Source: Mercenaria mercenaria (taxonomy: Eukaryota; Mollusca; Bivalvia; Venerida; Veneridae). Taken from it: a DNA stretch of 64,000 nucleotides. A program made the position numbers and the translations under genes. The DNA is taken from positions 45,375,001 through 45,439,000 of the forward strand of contig NC_069363.1 in NCBI RefSeq assembly GCF_021730395.1, in the 5' to 3' direction. The notes under the pieces are model-generated. The model searched no databases. It saw nothing but the letters and a program-made list of their open reading frames with translations, and had not been told where the DNA came from. This document shows positions 12,973-25,800 of this stretch, piece after piece; position 1 is the stretch's first letter; every line of letters begins with the position of its first letter.

Positions 12973-14320
12973 TATGATTCATGGGAATTGTTATGGATAT
13001 CTTCGTCTATGGAAATGCATTTGGACTGTAAATATTAACGAGTACTCTATGCATAAATATTTATGTACGGTTTCTGTTGTACATTTTGCTCAGTCATGAA
13101 CCATAAGTCGTTTGTACTCAGCTGCATATACAGAATGTGCATGAAAATGCAAACATCAAACATTTTGCTCTGTTGTGAATACACACATTATCTTTCACAG
13201 TGTAGATATATTTTATCAACACAAAATAGCTTTAATTAAAAGGTTTAATTTGAAATCACCAGGCTATCCTGTATCTTTCTGAACTCACTTTGTATTGATT
13301 ACTGTGTTTATTACAATTTCGACATATGCAAATAGAATAAATGAATTTAACTGAATTCTATTCTACAACCTTAAATCTTCTCCATAATACACAGACTCTT
13401 TACCCTGCAATTTTGTCAGAGTACTTATAATATAACTATTAAGTATAAATAAATTAATCAATTAATTATTAATCAATTACACCTTACTCATGGTAAAGTT
13501 TAAACAATATAAGTTTAAAATATATTTTTTCAGAAACTGATGAAAATATGGTAATATACAACTCTTTTATCTGTTGTAGAATTTTTTTGAAGTAGAACAT
13601 TTTAAATCGATAACTTAGGATGATAGGGTTTATCATTCTGGGAGGTCTGCGTGGCTTGGAATGGATAATAGAGCATGTTCTGTTTGCTGTTTCATCGCGT
13701 ATGTTGCACGCAGTGAACTACACTAGTAATGTACAGACGGTGAAATTTGGTTGAATAGTTCTTTTTAATGGGCGGTGTACCCGTGAATTTCCTTGTCTTT
13801 AAATGCCTCTTGCAATCAAGGAAAAAGGTGTATTATATGCAGGGATATCCACTTTCCGTGAAGAGGAACAAAATGCTTTATTGTTTAAAATAGTCGTTAT
13901 TTCACCTTCTAAAATATAACAGTTACAACAGGAAATGTGTAACAGGATGTTAATAATACGGACGATAAAGGCTGGAAAAGACGAGCCGAATAAGGCGTCC
14001 AACACCAATAATCTCGCAGGAGTTGAAATTTTAAAATAATACAACATTCTTATACGGCGGAATTTCGTCTCTCAGAATATATATGAAATACAAAGTGTTT
14101 GATTCTTCTGTTGTGGAAAACATCTTTTCCAATTTAGATCTTTTATGTCAATACAGGAAATATCTTAACTTTAAAAAAGACTGTGAATATTGAAAACACG
14201 AATTTATCCTGTATCATAATAAATTCGATTTAGCCCTTCACTCCTGTGGTTTGAAAACCTCATTTAGAATTCTTTAATGTGGGGAAGCCGTCTAACTGGT
14301 TTATGAAACGTCATAGGTTT
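12973..14320. other. Gene-free stretch
   Basis: No supported gene. The minus-strand open frame at 13799-14047 (82 codons) has no motif I recognise. Confidence 0.45.
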
Positions 14321-14683
14321 ATTCACCTGGAGGGGATTACTTTTATTTACACTGTCCCGTGTCTTTGGAACATGGTGGGGGGTAAGAGTGAGGTTGGGTG
14401 CGCACCATAAACCGGTTTAAGCTCCCCAGTGGTGTTTTTGCCACTGGCCGTTCCAAGGCGGTGCCCCACTGTGTTCCTATGTTTGTTCGTTTTTGTCGTC
14501 GTGTGTTGGCTTTGTGTGTGCGCGCGCACGTGTGTGTGTGTGTTTGTGTGTGTGCGTGCGTGCGTGTGTGTTTGTGTGCTGTTGATTTCGCGTTTGCGTG
14601 CTGTGGGTTTCGTTTTGGGGAGGCTGCGTTTTTGGTGCGTGGCATTCCCTGTTTGATACTTATCTTTGTTTTTTACACAGGTT
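14321..14683 (+). mobile_element. Penelope-like element, 3'-end fragment
   Basis: Matches the 3' untranslated part of the copies at 39.3 and 44.4-44.7 kb: 'cacctggaggggattactt', 'ctccccagtggtgtttttgc', a GT/GC simple-sequence core, 'gtgcgtggcattccctgttt' and a T-rich end. It is heavily 5' truncated. Open frames across the GT/GC core are artefacts of simple sequence. Confidence 0.85.
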
Positions 14684-15711
14684 CCCGTCCGCGATGAAAC
14701 AATGCCCGTAGCGGCACCTTTGAAAGTAGACTTATGACCTATAATTGTATTGATGTGCTCCTCAAAAATTGGGAAGAAACTCAATTTGTACATTTGCAAA
14801 TAAAAGAAAAAATGTATCTAAATTCTTTTTCTACATTTTCTCGTCTGTAGCAACCTTTACATTGCCAATTAAAAATCTAATATTATTGTTTGTTCATGTT
14901 TACATTTGTTTTGCTAATTTGTGGCAGGTTCAGTTGGTTCGTATAATTGCATAACTGACAGGTTTAATTCCACGAGACGAGTCATGCAAAAGTAGTCCCT
15001 TCTCGATAAAAACAACCATTCTTCAGAGTTTATTTAATTCATCTGGTACAAAGTTCCATGAAATAGAAAAAAAACAATGAGGCAACACAAAATAAGAATA
15101 TAAACGTAAACTGGTTCTGTTTAAAGAGCCATTTTGACTTTTTATTGATGATAACATCCCCGGGTACAGTTTATCTTGTTTGTTTCTCATCCGTTCTAAT
15201 AAATGCCCTGTCTGTAACCACTTTGTTTGGTATTCTGAAATGAAAGCTTCCATCAATTTTATATGTTTCTTATTAGAATAATCTCTCTTGTTTTATGCCT
15301 AATTATCCTTTAATTTAATTTCGTCTTTGATTACAGTGAAATTATTTTTGTAACATTCTGTCAATAATACTAACAAGAAAATACATCTAGCCTAAAATGT
15401 ACTAGTGGGAGTGTTAGGGTTCATATTTCGACTTGATTTATTAACCTCCCTGTCACTTTTATAACTGAAATTGCTTCGCTATATTAAGTTACGTTATTGA
15501 AATGGTCCGCATGCATTACAAGTGTTCTTTGTGCAGGTGGAAATAAACGACAAACAATTTTCCTGGTATACACGGTGTCTATTATGATACCCGGATTACA
15601 ACTTGAGTATTGATACACAATGTTTCAGATATTATCCGGAAACCGGATACTGTATTACAGTATTATCAACAGACATGTTAGTGACCATCATTGTTCTCCT
15701 GTAGTAAAACC

Positions 15712-16983
15712 ATGTCTTGTGAAGAAAATAAATATATATCTCTGTTAATTTGCTATGCACTTGATATTCTTGTATATAAACGAATAAATATATCTGCTAG
15801 ATCAAAATGCTTGGATTCCATATTGGAGAGATTTTCTGCTGATCTTGAAAGGAATGGCTTACCAATGACAGTTTTAAGTGTTGGCAGCTTTGGTGAAGGT
15901 GTCAACACATCTAGGAGTGATATGGACCAGATGCTAGTTTTTAATGATGTAATATGTCTAGACGAGGCAAGTGTCGATAGACATTTAACTCTACTACAAT
16001 CTGATTACACTGATACAGCTCCTGGGTACACAAAAGTAGTTTTGATAAACATGCATACAGCCAATCCGATTTCAATGTTACTATTCGGTAATCCAAGCAT
16101 GTACATTTCTCAGTTAGGGTACCATTACATGGCCAGTGAAGAAACAAGAAAAGGAAGTTATGCAGGAAGAGATTATTTGCCAAGAACATGGTATGATGGT
16201 TTGGACACCAAATACAGTATGTCAGAAAATGGTCCTGCTGTAACAAATTGTATAAAATGTTCGGCATATGACTGTGAAATAGACGCTGTATTTTCAGTAT
16301 ACTACTATGGAGGCGAATACTTACGTAAGTGGATAATCAGGGATAGACTGTGTGGTTGGCCTTCAAGCGAGAATGTAAAAGAAATTTCGGAAATGGACGG
16401 ATATATTGTGCCTGTTGGGCATAAACAAAGTGAAAATGAAACCCTTGAGTGGCGAATATGTTTTACTACTGCTGAAAAGAAATTAGTATCAACTCTAAAT
16501 GATGTACAGATAAAATTGTACGTCTTGCTAAAACTTTTAAAACCAGTTTGTAAAGCAATTACTTCTTATATTGTAAAAAATGTGGTTTTCTGGTTGCTAG
16601 AAAGAACACGTTTCTGTGAAAACAATCCGAAACATATATTAAACATGTTGCAATCATCACTGATTTTCATCAAAGCCTGTTTCGAAAATAATCATTTACC
16701 AAATTATATGATACCAGAGAGAAATCTTCTGGGAGCTGTTGTGTCCAGGCAGGAAAAGGAGAAAAGCAAACAGTTGCTTTCTGAATTTTTGGAAGAGGGA
16801 AGAGCTATTATCCTGAGGATTCCAAATTTGTATAACTTTATTTCACGTATGGTCGCAATTCCAGAAAAGGTGATGCTTTATAGTACGTGGAGAGATCAAG
16901 TTGAAAAGCAAGAACTGATCGTTATACAACACTTACATATTGATGTTAGTGGAAATCAAATATTGAACAATTCTTTCATATGA
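15712..16983 (+). CDS. Mab-21 / cGAS-like (cGLR) nucleotidyltransferase-fold protein
   Basis: A 423-residue reading frame from ATG 15712. Residues 56-74 carry the nucleotidyltransferase signature: GS at 58-59, GEG at 61-63, then SDMDQM (D70, D72). D191 in CEIDAVFSV is a candidate third metal ligand. The C-terminal half has family hallmarks: GWPS (215-218), PVGHKQSE (234-241), LEWRICFTTAEKKLV (245-259), LNDVQIKLYVLLK (262-274) and ITSYIVKNVVFWLLE (283-297). Known members include Mab-21 proteins and metazoan cGAS-like receptors that make cyclic dinucleotides on sensing nucleic acids; this subfamily is greatly expanded in bivalves. Whether this one is enzymatic cannot be told. The frame probably continues in a short last exon: GAT at 16943 is followed by GTTAGT, and CAG then TTG at 17037 begins a frame ending at TAG 17146. 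AATAAA follows at 17213. Confidence 0.88.
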   Translation: MSCEENKYISLLICYALDILVYKRINISARSKCLDSILERFSADLERNGLPMTVLSVGSFGEGVNTSRSDMDQMLVFNDVICLDEASVDRHLTLLQSDYTDTAPGYTKVVLINMHTANPISMLLFGNPSMYISQLGYHYMASEETRKGSYAGRDYLPRTWYDGLDTKYSMSENGPAVTNCIKCSAYDCEIDAVFSVYYYGGEYLRKWIIRDRLCGWPSSENVKEISEMDGYIVPVGHKQSENETLEWRICFTTAEKKLVSTLNDVQIKLYVLLKLLKPVCKAITSYIVKNVVFWLLERTRFCENNPKHILNMLQSSLIFIKACFENNHLPNYMIPERNLLGAVVSRQEKEKSKQLLSEFLEEGRAIILRIPNLYNFISRMVAIPEKVMLYSTWRDQVEKQELIVIQHLHIDVSGNQILNNSFI

Positions 16984-17036
16984 TTTATTCAGGAAATGGG
17001 CATTAAATGAAAACCCTCGGAAAGCAGCAATTCAGT

Positions 17037-17146
17037 TGTTTGATGTATTAGTGCCTGAATGGCGATGTCTTATTCGCTCCAAAAAATATACAGAACTCCG
17101 TCAATTGTTTCGTGCTAGAATGAACGCAACAAGCCTCTTGTTGTAG
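17037..17146 (+). CDS. Probable short 3' exon of the Mab-21-like gene
   Basis: Open frame LFDVLVPEWRCL...ATSLLL ending at TAG 17144-17146. Joining GAT|GTTAGT (donor at 16944) to ...AATTCAG|TTG (acceptor before 17037) keeps phase 0 and replaces the stop at 16981. The poly(A) signal sits 67 bases after this stop, which favours it. A mutated single-exon frame is the alternative explanation. Confidence 0.45.
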
Positions 17147-17212
17147 CTATTTCGACAGAAATATAACTTAGCATCAAGCCTAATTTGTATCCAAAGAAAG
17201 AGAATAAAATAA

Positions 17213-17218
17213 ATTATC
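17213..17218 (+). terminator. Poly(A) signal of the Mab-21-like gene
   Basis: AATAAA 67 bases beyond the downstream TAG and 230 beyond the first stop. Confidence 0.5.
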
Positions 17219-17774
17219 ATGGTGTAAAAAATGTCTGTCAAGACATGTTCATTAGATGCTCTTAGTTGAAATACCTGTTAATAGTGAAACTGTAAAGCTT
17301 ATTCTCAATCGTGTAATCTGCTGTTTTACAAAGGAAAACAACAAAGTTTGATTTTCATGAGAATTTGTCTCCCTTGATTACTGTATAATACCGGAACATA
17401 TACTTGAAGAAAACATTTTAAATATTCTATTTGATACATAGTTACAAAGCATAAAAATCGTGATTGACAAATATGAAAAAATAGAGTAAATAAACCATGG
17501 ACATAAACATAAAACTTACAGCATCATACGGGGTATGGAAATTGGAGCTGACTAAAACAAAAGGATGTCGGAAAGTAAAGAAATTTTTGTAATCTGAGTA
17601 GCTCTATCACAACAGCAGACTAAAAGTGCAATTATGTCTGTCGAAAACTGGGCTCTTGAGTTCTTATTCCACTTTGGGATCATGGTGCCCATTCAACATT
17701 CTTTTAAAGCTTGTATACAGGTCGTGTGTATGTTGTGTTTTCCATTACCGCTCATGATCAAACTCAAAAAAAAA

Positions 17775-17850
17775 AATATATATAAGGAAAAAGCCACGTT
17801 CAAAGGACGCAGCCCCCTAAACAATAATGGTAAAAGTAGATATCAAAAAG
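17775..17850 (-). mobile_element. Penelope-like 3'-end fragment (weak)
   Basis: 'aaagccacgttcaaaggacg' and 'cagccccctaaa' resemble the terminal part of the copy at 29083-29205. Short and diverged. Confidence 0.35.
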
Positions 17851-18629
17851 GAATTGACCATGGTAAACGAAACCATAACATAACGTAAGGCCGACCCCTA
17901 CCCACTCACAACAATTTGAAACTGTTATGGAAAGATACAACAAACACAAACGGTGTGCTGCAAACACCACTCAGCAAATCATGTCAAATTTTTTAGTTAT
18001 AATGAAAACATGAAGAAGTAGCAAATGTTGAAGATCTGGCCACTGTAACATCATTGTTCTTTTTGACATTATACGATCACTTACTTAAAAGATTACACTC
18101 TTCTTAAGATAACAGTTCAGAATATGATGTCAGTCAAAATAAGATTGACCTCGGGATTCAAGCGTAAAAGTATGAAGACATCAATATCGTATCAAAACCA
18201 TTGTGCTTAGTAGTTTGAACATGAAGTTCATGTTCGGAGCGAATTAAAAACGGATTAAATAGTGACACCACAGCGTTTAAATTGTTCTGTAACTAATATT
18301 TAGATTTCAGTATGTTTTTCTTATATTTTATATCAATCAGAAATAATGGTAATAACAGGCAATGTCATAGCTTTATTCAAATACCCTTGCGACCACTGAT
18401 AAGTAATGAAGCTGCCGCGACAATATTTTCTTGCCTACCTAGAGGGGAAAGTATACATTTGTCTGAGCTCGCGCCAGGTACAGATATTCATGTCTTTCCA
18501 CAGGGAAAAGCCTTGTCTAAAATAGCGTGCACTTATGTGACGTCCCATAGTAAAAGCACTGTTATGACGTCATAAACATTATAAATAATGCAAGAAAATA
18601 CCCAAATCTATTTGTCATTGCGATCTATT

Positions 18630-20955
18630 TTGAACATGACAGACAAGTGACATAAATATCTTCCATTTTGACATAAGTGACTTTCTTCTTTAGGTACGAT
18701 AAGAATATTGAAGAGTTTACTAGAAATCAGCGACCTGACACTTGATTTTTGATGGGGCGGATGATCTTTGAACAGTCATAAATGCTTAATTGAGACCAAT
18801 TATCACGCGGTAAAAGACGTTCAAAACTTTATGCCTTGACCGTGGGACCGTATCAGGATGATGATACCTGAGAAAGCCACTCAATAGTAAGACATAAGTA
18901 ACACCAACTGGAAGAAATTCTTTGATGTGAAATAACATCTGAATTGATGAATATATCTATTAAACACATTTCCTTTGAATATATTATGAAGTTTTATCAT
19001 CAGTCGCAACTTATTCGCAAGAGCTTGCTCAAAGTTAGAGGATTTTATTGATAGAAATCTTCATATCACCAAAATATTATTAGAACTTTATTACAGATCT
19101 CCGAACTTTTAAAGAAGTATAATAATAACCTTTAAACACTTAAAACTTAGTCTTACACAACCGGTATACTATGGAGATGTAGTTTAAAAAATTCTGAAAT
19201 TTAAACATAATGCTTATTTTAATCAAATATGTGTAAAATGTGTTTAAAAAATTATCAAAAGAGGATACAATGCGAAAATCGTTACGCACAGTGCATGTTT
19301 GGTGATTGACCCCCTACGCTTTCCTATTTGATGATGCGATGACTAATAAAGTGTAAGACACCTTGATGTTTTTCTCCTAAATCATACAAAAAGGACGGAG
19401 GAAGTGGAATTTTGTGTTGCAGCTTGTTTAGTCGTGCCCTTAAAAGTAAGGCTCTTGGTGCTCTGACTTCAGACAAATTGTTGAGCACATTGGTGTAATT
19501 ATACCTTAGATTGACCCTAATTTAATGTGACTTGATATGATCTGGTATTTTGTCACTAATGTTAGAGCTTTTCTCAGCGGGGAGTGATTTTTTTATACAT
19601 TGTCTTGTCTAACTTATTGAAAATAGGGTAAGTGCGAGGTTGGCATGCCCTAAACGCGTTCAAACCCCAAAGTTTCCCTATCCAGCTTCGTAAATTCTTT
19701 AAAACTTTAATCCGGACGAATAACGAAAGAAAAGTAAGTAACTGAAAGAACAAATTTGCTTTGGAAACTGAAATCGAAACGATCTTAACCCGGAGAAAGG
19801 GCATTTCAGTTGCCTACTATGTAATCGCAAAGGTAATTAAAGATGACGGGGATAAACACAAGGTATGTATGTCCGAGGGTGTATGCGGAGAATGTTAGTA
19901 TGGCTCTTTCGGAGGACAGTGTGATGCAGTCTTGCTGCCGCTGAATTTGCTCGTTTTGTAAATACAATATGTACATTAAAGAATCAATATGTTTACATTT
20001 CCGAAAAAGACAATATTCTTCAATCGGAAAACTTTGGAACTACTTTATATTTTGTGGCTCGTGTATCGGCTATATGATATACATATACAGAGTTTTGATA
20101 TCTTGCAATGAAGGCTGATTCGGTAGGAATTGTCACTGTAGTCAAAATGTTGGAATTGTCACTGTAGTCAAACTGTTGTACAAGAAGGAGAAATAAACGA
20201 TTGGCGTGGCATAAACGGAACATTTATGTACGAATGTATTGCAGGAAAACAAGGCGATCATTGCAAGAGTGGTTGCACGAACTTAGAAACATAAATTAAA
20301 TGGTCAATGTTTGAAATGTTCTAAATAAATGTAATTATATGGAAGCCTTAGTTGTTACAATAGAATATGTGAACATTGCCAGTCGGACATTAAGGAGTTA
20401 TGGTATGTGACATTGACAATGGAAAATGTTCTAACGCTTGTGCCATTGGTTACTCTGGTAGTAACTGTAACGACTAATGCAACATCAAATATCAGGACAC
20501 AGATTTAAATACAAACTTGAGTAAATGCGACAAAGGATCAGGGAACGGTTATTTTGGCTGTGTTCCATGTTAAGACGGGACGTTTGCGAATATAATTATT
20601 CTGTTACTTGCCGATGACACCACTGTGACAGCAAAACGGTACAATGCTTCCTGGGTATAAGTTTACTACTTTATAAAGCTTAGCTTCGAAACATAATGGT
20701 TAAAACCTGATGTAAAACCTAAACTTACGAAAGAGGTATGTGCTGTATTTTTGTCATATGATACAAAACACGTAACGTTTCTTTGGCCCATTAATCAATA
20801 TAGATTCTTCTAAGTCAAAGCGATTGCCGTCTGTTATTGTCATACGTTTGTTACCAATACGTATGTAAGGCATTCACCTGTCGGCGTAATTTTTATTTTA
20901 TTGTCCTGTAACTGTGGAACATGGTGCGGATAATAAATGAGCTCCACTGTATTTA
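18630..20955 (+). pseudogene. Relic duplicate of receptor gene 1 (EGF exon at about 19866-20660)
   Basis: Homologous to 2.6-6.65 kb of receptor gene 1 in order: upstream block (18630-18975), pre-exon intron block (19770-19860, 'ggtaattaaagatgacgggg'), the EGF exon, and the following intron (20750-20950, 'ttcacctgtcggcgtaat'). The EGF exon keeps phrases such as 'cattgccagtcggacattaa' and 'tatggtatgtgacattgac', but it is full of stops and shifts and has a 29-bp internal duplication near 20130-20175. Intron DNA and the 5' flank are present, so this is a segmental duplication, not a processed copy. A Penelope-like relic (19025-19665) lies inside it. It is more decayed than gene 1, which implies an older or faster decline. 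Confidence 0.8.
19025..19665 (+). mobile_element. Old Penelope-like element relic
   Basis: Diverged but collinear with the RT C-terminal part and 3' UTR of the better copies at 43.4-44.7 kb: 'ctatggagatgtagttt' for the YGDV region, 'aaaagaggatacaatgcg', 'tagtcgtgcccttaaaagtaa', and 'ggtaagtgcgaggttggca'. Clearly older than the copies at 39-46 kb. Confidence 0.65.
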
Positions 20956-20959
20956 TTTT

Positions 20960-22800
20960 ACTCTGATCTATGTTAATGTTTATATGTATACCGTTCACAC
21001 ATCAACTTTACCACCTTATGCATCCAACAGCTTATCTCCCCTACCATATGTCAACCAAGCAAATAAAGCTGCTTTGACTCAGGTTTTTCCGGCGTTAGTA
21101 TTACACTTTCTGCCAAACATTAAAGTAAGAATTGTACCGTTTTATTATTATACTCAGCTAGTATAGTATTAATCTGAAGCGTCTCTTCTGAATCGTTTTA
21201 AAATAATATTTTGTTATAATAGCTGTGAAGATGAGTTGATCATCTGAATTTAGGTTATATTAATTATCTTCAGCAAAAGCGTTTTAAACAATAAAATAAT
21301 GATTTCTGGGGTCTAGCTTTTTGTAACTGACCGTTCTGTTTCGTTTAAATCTTAAAGTAATCAAAGTGAAATTTTTTAAGCGATTGACCACCTTTAAATA
21401 TTACTTAACTTCCTTGTTATTTCCTTCCATTCTTACTACGTACATTAACAAGGGCGTGCTTATGCTCGTGAATCAATGGAAACTTATTTCTGTTTCACAA
21501 AATTGTATATTCTCCACAGCAACATTCCTGTAAATAGGCAATGAAAGACAAATATATTGTAATCTTGTTAAAGGCACCGCTTTCAATTTAATCATAACAG
21601 TAAATCAGATCAAATATAATACAAAGCTTGAACAACAGTACCTAAGACAGTCATTTTTGTTTTAATTTCTGCGAAGTCCCTTTATTTTAATAAAAAGTGT
21701 AAGTTTATGTCAAGACAAATGTTTCAGGCAAATAGCTTGGGCTGACGACTGAATGCAGAATCCGGATTTGTTTTACACTAGCAGCATGCCGCGTGATGAA
21801 TTGTTCTACTACGAATTTAGTTGCAAAAGACGAGTTTTCGCGGTAATAAAAAAAAGTGATTTTTGACTTTGCAAAGCTGGACTATACTTTAACATATTTG
21901 GTAAAAGAAGACCAAGGCGAATCATCATTCCTTTTTAGTGCATATCTATGCATCCGGTTAATTTTTCTAGTCTTCCCTTGAAAACAAATGAAGAAAAATG
22001 ACTAAAACTGTATACTACATCCAGTAATACTAGTACAATGGGGCCATAAGAAACTACTTTAAACTCGCTTTCATGTTCTACATATACAAAGTCTTTGTCA
22101 TCCACAGTTACAAGTTATTTTATTTCCTCGTCGCATATTGTAAAATTGGACTCCGTTTTAAAGGACATGAGGCGTTATCCAAAGTTTATTATAAATGGAA
22201 AATGGAAAATGATTGCTTATTTTATAATTCCATATTACTTCTATTTTTACTATTCAATTGAACGCGTATATTTTCAATAAAGATATGAGCTTTCTTAATG
22301 GATAACGACATAGTATGATAAAGATGGTATGTATTAAATACGTCTTTGATACAGTTATTGAATGCTTTCATAAATCTTTTAAAATGAGTGAACTCGATGA
22401 CTAGTACGCATTTTGATTAGCTCAGTAAACGGCTAGTAGATTTGACAACATTCGAAATAATAAAAAATACAGTACCGCTCGTCGTTAACGAGGGTAGAAA
22501 TAAAACGATCATACTATAAAAAGGAAATACTAATCTTACGTATCAGTTGAAATGCTATTATTTTAACTGTTGGTGCTGTCATGGCAGAAGTAATCAAATC
22601 TGGAAATAAAACTAATAGTGAACTTGGTTTTATTATGTTCATATTGTAAAATCATTATGGTGATAAAATGATGAAAAAATTTACTTTGATTTTTCAGTAA
22701 ACTAGTAAGAAGACTTGACGGAAAGTGAATACGTGACAAGCCTTAAACTGATCTTATTTTCCTAGGGTCGAGAGAATCAAGTCACCTTACTTCCCAGGCC
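20960..22800. other. Intergenic, 5' flank of receptor gene 2
   Basis: No gene recognised. A TATA-like 'ctataaaaaggaaat' at 22514-22528 resembles 'taataaaaaggaaat' at 3252-3266 in front of receptor gene 1. The distances to the ATG differ (about 290 versus 135 bases), so a promoter role is only suggested. Confidence 0.4.
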
Positions 22801-22806
22801 ATTAGA

Positions 22807-25800
22807 ATGTTTACAGTTTTAAAATTTCTACTGTGTATTTCGTGTCCATATGTCGCAGACTGTTATAACTGTAAGGACATTTCTTTTAGTATGGAGGACT
22901 TTCACTTGTGTCCTAAACATTGTGTGGAATGTTCATTACATAACGCATGCATGTTGTGCAAAGGAAATGCTTCGGGAAGTTCGTGTAGGTCTAAGTGTAA
23001 AATTGGTTGTGTCGTATCGTACATTCCCCATGGAACACTCTTGAGAGGGTGCTATGCAGAGAATGTTGGTGATGAATGTTGCATGTTCTGTCCACCTTAC
23101 AGTTCTTGTTCAAACTGCTCGCAATTCTATGGTCCCTGTTTGAAATGTTCCAAAGAGTTCTACGGCAGACTTACACACTGCGACAAGAAGTGTGGGAATT
23201 GTCGCCCGGATAAAGAAGGCGAAGTAGAATGTGATATTGATACCGGTAGCTGTCCAGGTGACTGTATGGATGGATATTATGGCACTCGCTGCGACAAGAA
23301 ATGCAATAAGAATTGTCTCGATCACGAAACGAAAACCAGAAGATGTGATAGACACACAGGTGACTGTGTATTTGGCTGCATTGCTGGCCGATATAACTAC
23401 ACATGTGAAGGCACTTGCAGCAACACGTGTTTTAATAGATCCTGTGACAAACAATCTGGAACTTGCAACGCCGGCTGTATTTCTGGCTGGTATGGCGACA
23501 TATGCGAAAAGAATTGTAGTGAAACATGTGCCAACAAATCTTGTAATCAATATACAGGTCATTGTATGAATGGATGCATTCCTGGTAGACATGGTGACAA
23601 GTGCGAAGAGATTTGCAGAAGTACATGTAACAATAACACTTGTAACCAACTATCAGGTCACTGCGATAATGGCTGCCTTTATGGCTTCCATGGTCCCAAG
23701 TGTGAAGCATCTTGTAGCAATTTGTGTCTCAACCGAACTTGCAACCAAACATCCGGACATTGTGAAAATGGATGTGTTCCTGGCAGTTATGGTAACTTGT
23801 GCGAAATGACGTGTAGTAGCACATGCTTAAAAAATACTTGCAACCAAATAAGTGGTCACTGTAAATTTGGCTGCGTCAACGGTTGGTTCGGTAACACCTG
23901 CGGTGACCCTTGCAGCGAAACATGTTTCAACAAATCATGTGATAATTTTTCAGGTTTTTGTGAAAAAGGGTGTATTTTAGAATATTATGGTGAAAAATGT
24001 GAGAAAAACTGCAGTGAAGCTCATGTGCTCAGAATATGTGACAACAGTACAGCTAGGTGCCCTGGATGCGAGCCAGGCTTTTTCGGAGACCCTTGGACCC
24101 AAAGTAATGCACAAAGTTAACGTATTTTATATTGTAAATTTACAATCCGGTGCATAAAATGTCATTATATAGACTCAAACATTATTATTAAGGGGAGTGG
24201 TGGTCTAGTGGATAAGTTGTCGGCCGCTTAATCCAGGGGTCGCGGGTTCGAGCCCCACTGGGGTCACAATCATGACTTCTCATATGACACCCGTACTTGT
24301 TTTTCCAGGGAGCAGACTCGAGAGTGGACGCTTTCATCACTATCGATCTAAAACAAATTAGTATAAACTAAACATTATTTTTACTTAAAGATTGACATAC
24401 AAAAATAAACTTGTAAGGAAGCATGCTAATATTCTAAAACAGGAATAAAGAAGGTTACGCTTATAATAAAATCTGTGAAAAGATCCTTTGGAAGCATAGA
24501 ACACAACCAAGTAACAAAATAGCACAGAGTCTGTTCATGAGAGGTAATGAAATGTGCAACACCCGTCACGCCTCCTAGCACCGGCTTAAACGGAATTCTA
24601 TTACAGTAAAATTGAATGTTCTCCATCCATGATCCATAAAGACCAGAAAATATAACAACATTGAGTCCAAGTACTTTGAGATATTTTAGAGCCGCCCATG
24701 GCACTTAAAGACTGCTGTTGTGATAGTTAATAAAGTCTATGACAAAATTCTTTGGAAGCATAGAACACAACCAAGCAGCTTCAGCTTAACTTATTAGTGG
24801 AATTCTATTACAATAAAATTGAATGTGAGTATTGTTACTAAAGTTACTGTAACTATTTACTTAATTTCAGATTCGACTAATGATCACGATTCTACCGATA
24901 CCATAATAACATACAGTACAGTCGGAGTCGTTTCTGCTTTGGCCTGTACGTTTACTGTTGGTTTCATACGAAGGTAGGAATACCGATTAGTTGAGAACAC
25001 TAAATAAGCTTGTGAAATGCAAATACTGTTGGCCAAAGACAATCATAAACATCAAGTTAATAGGTCTTTACAGATATCCATTTAGATGATGACATTTAAA
25101 TCGCACTGTGTGATTCTCTATAACTTGTTTTATTATGTTGTTGTTATTTTGTTGGGTTTAACGTCGCACCGACACAATTACAGGTCATATTGCGACTTTC
25201 TTTCCAGCTTTGAGATTGTTGTCAGAACACAGGTACCCCTTCATGCATTATTTCATCACGAGCGGGCACCTGGGTAGAACCACTGACCTTCCGTAAGCCG
25301 GCTGAATGGCTTTCTCACATGAAGAATTCAACGCCCCGAGTGAGGCTGGAACCCACATCAGTGTGGGGCAAGTGATTTGTAGTCAGCCACCTTAACCTGT
25401 AACAAAACACAGGTAGAAGGACCATGTTCAGAACTGAAGTAACCAATACAAACCTGTTCTCCGCAAGTAACTGCCAACTTCTCCACATGAATCTGCGGTG
25501 GAGGACGAATGATTTCATACACAATCAAGTCGTCACAGAGAACACACGCCTCGCCCGGGGATCGAACCCAAGACCCCTGGATCCGTAGATCAGCGCTCCC
25601 ACTACTGAGCTAAGCGGGCGGAACACATGTATTTATATACACTTTATAGATGAATATCTATGTCTTTTGACAAAATACTAATAACCAGGTTATGTCAACT
25701 TAAGATCATTGATTCATTATTAAATGACTGTTAGTGTACACTTCATTTCTTCTAAACCCCTCTTAGGATTCTAGCATCTACATCTTTGCTTTCTGCAATT

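Noticed and set aside
14343-14799. Open frames with Cys/Val- or His/Thr-rich repeats on both strands
   Set aside because: They run through the GT/GC simple-sequence core of a Penelope 3' UTR; the same frames recur in every copy (39.2-39.7, 44.3-45.3 kb).
18312-18575. 87-codon open frame
   Set aside because: No known motif and no splice or repeat support; it lies upstream of a relic duplicate.
23110-23710. Long minus-strand frames opposite the EGF exon
   Set aside because: Antisense shadows of repetitive Cys codons; no start context and no homology.
24196-24268. Functional tRNA gene
   Set aside because: A and B boxes are good but the anticodon arm does not pair well and a SINE tail follows. 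The same reasoning applies at 42654, 55565 and the reversed heads.
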